The notes under the pieces are model-generated. The model made no database searches. It was not told where the DNA came from and saw only the letters and a list, made by a program, of their open reading frames with translations. From Eutypa lata (Eukaryota > Ascomycota > Sordariomycetes > Xylariales > Diatrypaceae), in assembly GCA_022661535.1 (NCBI GenBank), contig JAKULF010000005.1, positions 2,170,001 to 2,234,000 on the forward strand: DNA of 64,000 nucleotides. The letters run 5' to 3'. A program made the translations under genes and the position numbers. The number at the start of each line of letters is the position of its first letter. The first letter of the stretch is position 1. Shown here one piece after another: positions 58,501-64,000 of this stretch.

Positions 58501-61500
58501 TAAAAAAAGCTTAATAAGTTTTTAACTTAATAAAAAAAATACTTAAAGTTAATTAAAAAACTTTTACATTATTATAAATATATATATTAACGGTTATATA
58601 TTTTTTAATAAATATTATATACTTTAAAGAATTATTACTTACGTAATAACTTATTAAATTAAGTTATTATCATTTATTAACTTTTTATTATTATTATTTT
58701 ATAATATAAATAAATAATTTTAAAAATAATAAAAAAAGATATATAAATAAATAAATAACGACGATAATTATTATTAATAAAAAACGTATAAAGTAATTAT
58801 TAAACGTTTTTATAAAATAATATATAATAATAATTATATTAAATAATATATATATATATATTATTATTTAAAAATTAACATTAATGTAACGATAAAGTAA
58901 TTATATATATTATTATATAATATTTTAATATATTTAAATATTAAATATATATATAAGCGAAAAATTAATAATATTAATAATACGTTTATAATAAAAGAAA
59001 GTTATAAAACTTAATAAAATTTTTACATTATAAATCGATTATATTAAAGTTATATTATAAAATTATTTAATAATAACGCTTTTTTTTAATTTTTAAAAAT
59101 ATATATATATTAATAATAATAAAATAATATTATAAAATATTTTATTATATTATTAAACTTTTAAAAAATAAATGCAAAATTAAAATAATTAAAAGAAATA
59201 TTACGTTAATAATATAATTAATTTACGAAAAATTTATATCGATTTTTTTATTATTATTTTTTTTAAACATTAATAAAAATAAAAGCTAAAAAGTAAAAAC
59301 ACGCGAATATATAAATATATATTTATATAATATTAAATTAAATATCGTTAATTAAAACGAAATAAATAATAAAACATTAATTAAATTTATTTTCGAATTT
59401 TTAATTATATATTTTTTTACGCGAATTTAATAAATATATATATAAATTAATTTTATAATTTATTAAATAAATTTAAATACGTTTTTTAAAATAAAAAAAT
59501 AATAAATAATAAATAAAACTTAAAATCGTTTACTTTTATTTTTTAATATAAATCGAAGTTTTAAATAAAAATACTTTATTATAATATTAAAAAAAGTATT
59601 TTAATAACTTTTTAATTATAAAAAAAAGCTTTTTAATATTAACGTTAATTTAATAATAAATTTAATTTAAAAGCGAGTTTTTAAATATCGACGTAAATAA
59701 CGATAATAACGCGATATTTTTCGAAAAGCTTATATTTTTTTATAATTAATAATTAAATAAAGCCGTTAAAAAAAAACCGAAGTTAAAAATATAACGTATA
59801 ACTTTTAAATTAAATTCGTTAAAGAATTACTTTATTATTAAAGTTAAAAATAACATTTTAATTTTAATTAATTTTATTATAACTTAATTTAATATTATAT
59901 TATATATAAAGCTTATAAAATTATTAAAGTTATATAATTTAAAAGATTTAATATATATATTTAACTTAATACGTAATTAAAGTTTTAAATACGTTATATT
60001 ATAATTAATAAATATATATAATAATATTTAATTTATTATAAAACGAATCGTAATTTTATAAATTAAAAAATTATCGTTATAAATATTATATACGAATTTT
60101 ATATTTACGAAAAAAATTAATAATAAAAAAGTAATAATGTTTTTTTAAACGATTTATTTTATTATCGTTTAATATAAATAAATTAATTTTTTTATAACGA
60201 AATTATAATAAATAAACTTAACGATAACTTCGAATAAAACGATTTTAAAAGTATTTAAATAACGTTAATTTTTAATGCTTCGTTACGTTATTTAACTTAC
60301 GTAATACTTGTAATATTAAACCGTCGTTATTAATATATAATAACTTAATTTTCGATAAAAATAAACTTTTTTAATAATATATTTAAATTCTTTTATTTAA
60401 TAATTAATTTTTTTTTTATAATATATATATTTAAAATAATATAATATAATTTAAATTTATAACTTTTTTTTATATTAAATGAAAAATCGAAAATAAATTA
60501 TTTTTATTATTAAAAGCGTATTATATAAATACGAAAAATATTTATACTTTTATATAATTTTATTATAAATTATATTATTAAATTTATTAAACGTAATTTT
60601 TATATTTTATAATTTTATTTTTATATACATTTAATAAGCTTTTAAAAAAGTTTAATTATAATTTTTATTTTCGTTATTATTATTTTCGTTATTTATATTA
60701 TATTTATTATTATTTTTATTATTTTTTTTATTTTTTTAAGCTTTTTTTTTATTATTATTGTTTTTTAAATCGTTATTATATTTTAAATTAATTAAGTTAT
60801 TATTTATAACGTCGTTTATATTATTATTAAATATAAATTAATGCTTATATAACGATATATAATACGTTTTCGAAATAATTTCGTTAAAAATTATTTTAAG
60901 CATTTTATCGAATATTTCGCTTAAAATAAAATCGTATTAATAATATTAACGAATATAAATTATAACGAAATTAAAAAGTTTATTTTATCGATTTAATTAA
61001 ATTAAATCGCTAACGACGTAATAAGTATATTTATATAAATTTATATATAAAAAGTTAATTTTATAATTTCGATAAATACGAATTAAATTATTTCTTTTAT
61101 ACGATTTAAACATATTAATCTTTTATTTATTATATTTTTAATATATTTTTAAATAATTTTTTCGATAAAGTTAATAATTTTATATTTTAAACATTAATAC
61201 GTATTATATTAATTCGTTAAAATATATATTTTATTATATATTAACGAATAAAAGCTTATATATATAATTATAAAAAATGCTTAATCGTATTTTATTAAAT
61301 AAAAAAATTAATAAAACTTATTTTATTAAAGTTTTTAATATGTTTTTTAATATAATAAAAGCTTTAAAATTAAATAAAAACATTTATAATAACGACGAAT
61401 TTTTTCGAAATTATAAATAATAATTTTATAATTAAATACGATTAAAATTAAATGAATTATATAAAAATAAATATTAAAAAAAAATACGAGATTTTTAAAC

Positions 61501-64000
61501 GTTAACGTTATAATATATAAAGTTAATAATAATGTTTTGCGATTTAAAAAAGTAATAAAGCGTCGTTAATAAATATATTAACGTAAAAGATAAAACGAAC
61601 GATAATTTTAATTAAAATAAATACTTAAAAAAAAAAGTTTAATAAGCGTAAAGCTTTTAACGTCGTTAAGAAATATCGTAAATATATTTTATTTAAAAAA
61701 GTTTTATAATTTCTTTTTAACTTTTAAATAATTTTAATTTAATTAAAAATAAAACGTAATTTTATTTATAATTTAAAATAAAAAAAAATCTTTTTATAAT
61801 AAAATATAATAATTTAATAATATTAATATTATTAATATTATTTATAATTTAAATATAATTTTAATTTTTATATAACTTATAATTAACGTTAATATTATAT
61901 TCGCTTGCGGCGCTTTTTTACGAAAGTAATTTAAAAATAACGATAATAAATTTATTTTCTTTATATTTATTTAAATAAATATTTAAAATAATAAAAGAAT
62001 ATAATAATTAATTTTTAATTAATATTAAACGTATAAAATCGTTAATCGAAATTATATTATTTATTTTATAACGTTTTATTAAAAAAATAACGAAAAGTTT
62101 TAATTTTAATATAAATACGTTTAATTATTAAAATTTACTTTATATAATATTCGTAAAGTAAAATATATTATTTAGTTTTTAAAAATGCCGCTTAAAAGAA
62201 ATAAACTTTTATAAATTTAACGAATTAAATTTTTATTACGTTTTATAAGCTCGTAATTAAAAGCTTAAAATTAAATAACGATTTTAATAAATAAATATTA
62301 ATTATAATTTTAATAAGTTAATAATTTTTATTTTTTTAATAATAATTTTTAATACGTTATAAGTTTTAAAAATACGAATTAAAATAATAAAATATTAAAG
62401 TTATAAAATTTAATTAATATTTAATATAAGCTTAATTTCGACTTTAATGTTATTTTAATAAAGCGTGTAAATACGTAACGTATAAATGTAATTCGATAAA
62501 TAATAAAAAGAATTTATATTATATTTAATAAATAATTATAAAAAGTTATTAATTTATAAACGATTAATATAAAATTAAAAAATAAAAAATAAAAAATTAT
62601 CGATTTTAATAAAAAAACGATTAAAGATATTATTTAAATTTATAAAGTTTATTATAATATTAATTTATTTTTTAAAAAGTATTTATTTAAGATTTAAAAA
62701 CGCGTAATATTAAAAATATATAACGTTTCGTTATAATTAAATATATATAAATTTAACTTTTTTAACTTTTTTTTAATATTATATTATTAAAGTAATATTT
62801 ATTTATTAATAATGTTTTTAAAAAGTTATAATAATTAAATCGTTATAATTTTTATTTTAATTATATTTTATAATAATAATAAATAAAAAAGTTTTTTTTA
62901 TTTCGTATAAATTAATTAATTATTATTCGTAAAGGTTTAAGCTTTACGAAATATTTTTATAAAATATAACGATTATATTATAATATATTTTTAAACGTTT
63001 TATTTATTAACTTTTATAAAAAAATCGTTTAAAATGTAATTATTTATAATTATATTTAAAAAATAAATTAATGCTTTTAATAATCGTAATAATAAACGAC
63101 GATATTATTAAAATAAAATTATATTATTTTTAAATAAAATTATATTTATTATTAATATAAATTATATATAAAGTATAACATTTAATTAAAAATTTAAAAT
63201 AAAAAATTTATAATAAATTTAAATTAATAATATAAAAAATAATTAAATAATATTAATATAAATTTTAAAATATTAAACGAATAAAAATTATATAAATTTA
63301 AATAAGTTTTTATAAACGATATATATATTAAGTATAAATCTTAATAAACTCGTAATAATATTAATTAATTTACGATGTAAAATATAATATTTATTTTAAT
63401 ATTTTTATATATTAAACGATATAATTTTTTATTTATAAAACTTTAATATTATTTTAACGTTATTTTCTTTTCGTATTTAAATACGTTCGTTTAAAAAAAC
63501 AATTAATTATTACTTTTACTTTAATATTAAAGTTATTATTAAAGCTTATTAAAGCGAAAAAATTCGTTATTTATTATATTAAAAGCGATCGAAAACTTTT
63601 ATTATATTATAAAAATTAATAAGCGTAAACGAATTATAAATATATAAATATTAACTCGTTATACGTATATTTATAATAACTTTTACGTATTTTTACTTTT
63701 TTTTATTTTTTTTTAAATTAATTATATTATTTATAATGATTTTTTCGTATTAACTTTAATATAAATAAAAGATATTATAAAATATATCTTTATATTAACG
63801 TTAATTAATATTATATTTTAAAAATATAATAATGGCTTATTTAATTACGTTAAATAATTAATTAATAACGTTTTTCGAAAAATAAATTAAATATAATTAA
63901 AAGTTTAAAGTTAAAATTTAAGTTTAAATAAAATAAATTATAAAACGAAAAAAGTTAAAAGTTAAAAAGATATTTAAGCTTTTCGTAATAATGATTTTAA

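Larger units (their letters stand above)
54971..64000. repeat. Large AT-rich, RIP-decayed isochore running off the window
   Basis: About 9 kb of extreme AT content with no coding sequence; the composition changes sharply at about 54971. The remaining C are mostly in CpG, then CpT; CpA and CpC are rare, and TpG and GpG likewise. That is the expected end state of RIP, which favours CpA and, here, evidently CpT and CpC over CpG. The original transposons cannot be recognised by eye. It could be one large dispersed-repeat island, a pericentromeric or a subtelomeric block. Low-complexity A runs occur at about 58128-58202. No telomere repeat is seen. Confidence 0.85.

Overview
The window is nuclear DNA of a filamentous ascomycete (Pezizomycotina, probably a Sordariomycete). 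Genes are compact and carry short GT-AG introns of about 50-160 bases, often with a CTAAC-type branch point. The gene content is fungal: SconB/Met30, the succinate/fumarate carrier, twinfilin, GH47 mannosidase, a proteinase K-type protease, PX-associated protein, MARVEL-like and LysM proteins. Three blocks have almost no G+C and show the transition-only decay of repeat-induced point mutation (RIP). No bacterial operon, rRNA or CRISPR signal was seen, and I recognised no tRNA by eye.

Layout. 0-24 kb is a gene-sparse mix of small or lineage-restricted genes: an unknown C-terminal ORF, two MARVEL-like membrane proteins, a membrane-anchored LysM protein, a PEBP-family protein, a zinc-cluster (RING-like) protein, a secreted Ca-dependent PI-PLC-like enzyme, a class I methyltransferase, a small membrane protein, a small secreted protein, a PX-associated-domain protein and a mitochondrial-carrier-like protein. 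Two short AT-rich blocks lie at about 16.95-17.65 kb and 26.6-27.4 kb. 25-41 kb holds a kinase-like protein and then conserved housekeeping genes: GH47 alpha-mannosidase, the SconB sulfur-control F-box/WD40 protein, the Sfc1/Acr1 succinate/fumarate carrier and twinfilin. They are separated by unusually long non-coding gaps of about 3 kb on each side of sconB.

42.8-51.4 kb is the most coherent functional group. A secreted subtilisin-like protease is followed by a three-gene set: a DUF2264 protein, an MFS transporter of the anion:cation symporter (Dal5/ExuT) type, and, divergently, a GH88 unsaturated glucuronyl hydrolase. Neither enzyme has a signal peptide. The simplest reading is a cytosolic route for unsaturated-uronate oligosaccharides: import by the transporter, then cleavage by GH88, with DUF2264 as an uncharacterised partner enzyme. 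I resolved the splicing of all three genes; the transporter has nine exons.

52.4-55 kb contains a candidate 2-oxoglutarate/Fe-oxygenase-like protein and an unknown helical protein. The stop codon of the latter abuts a 9-kb AT-rich, RIP-decayed block that runs off the end of the window. At its edge are two 110-base copies of a repeat that differ at 25 positions, all transitions: direct evidence of RIP.
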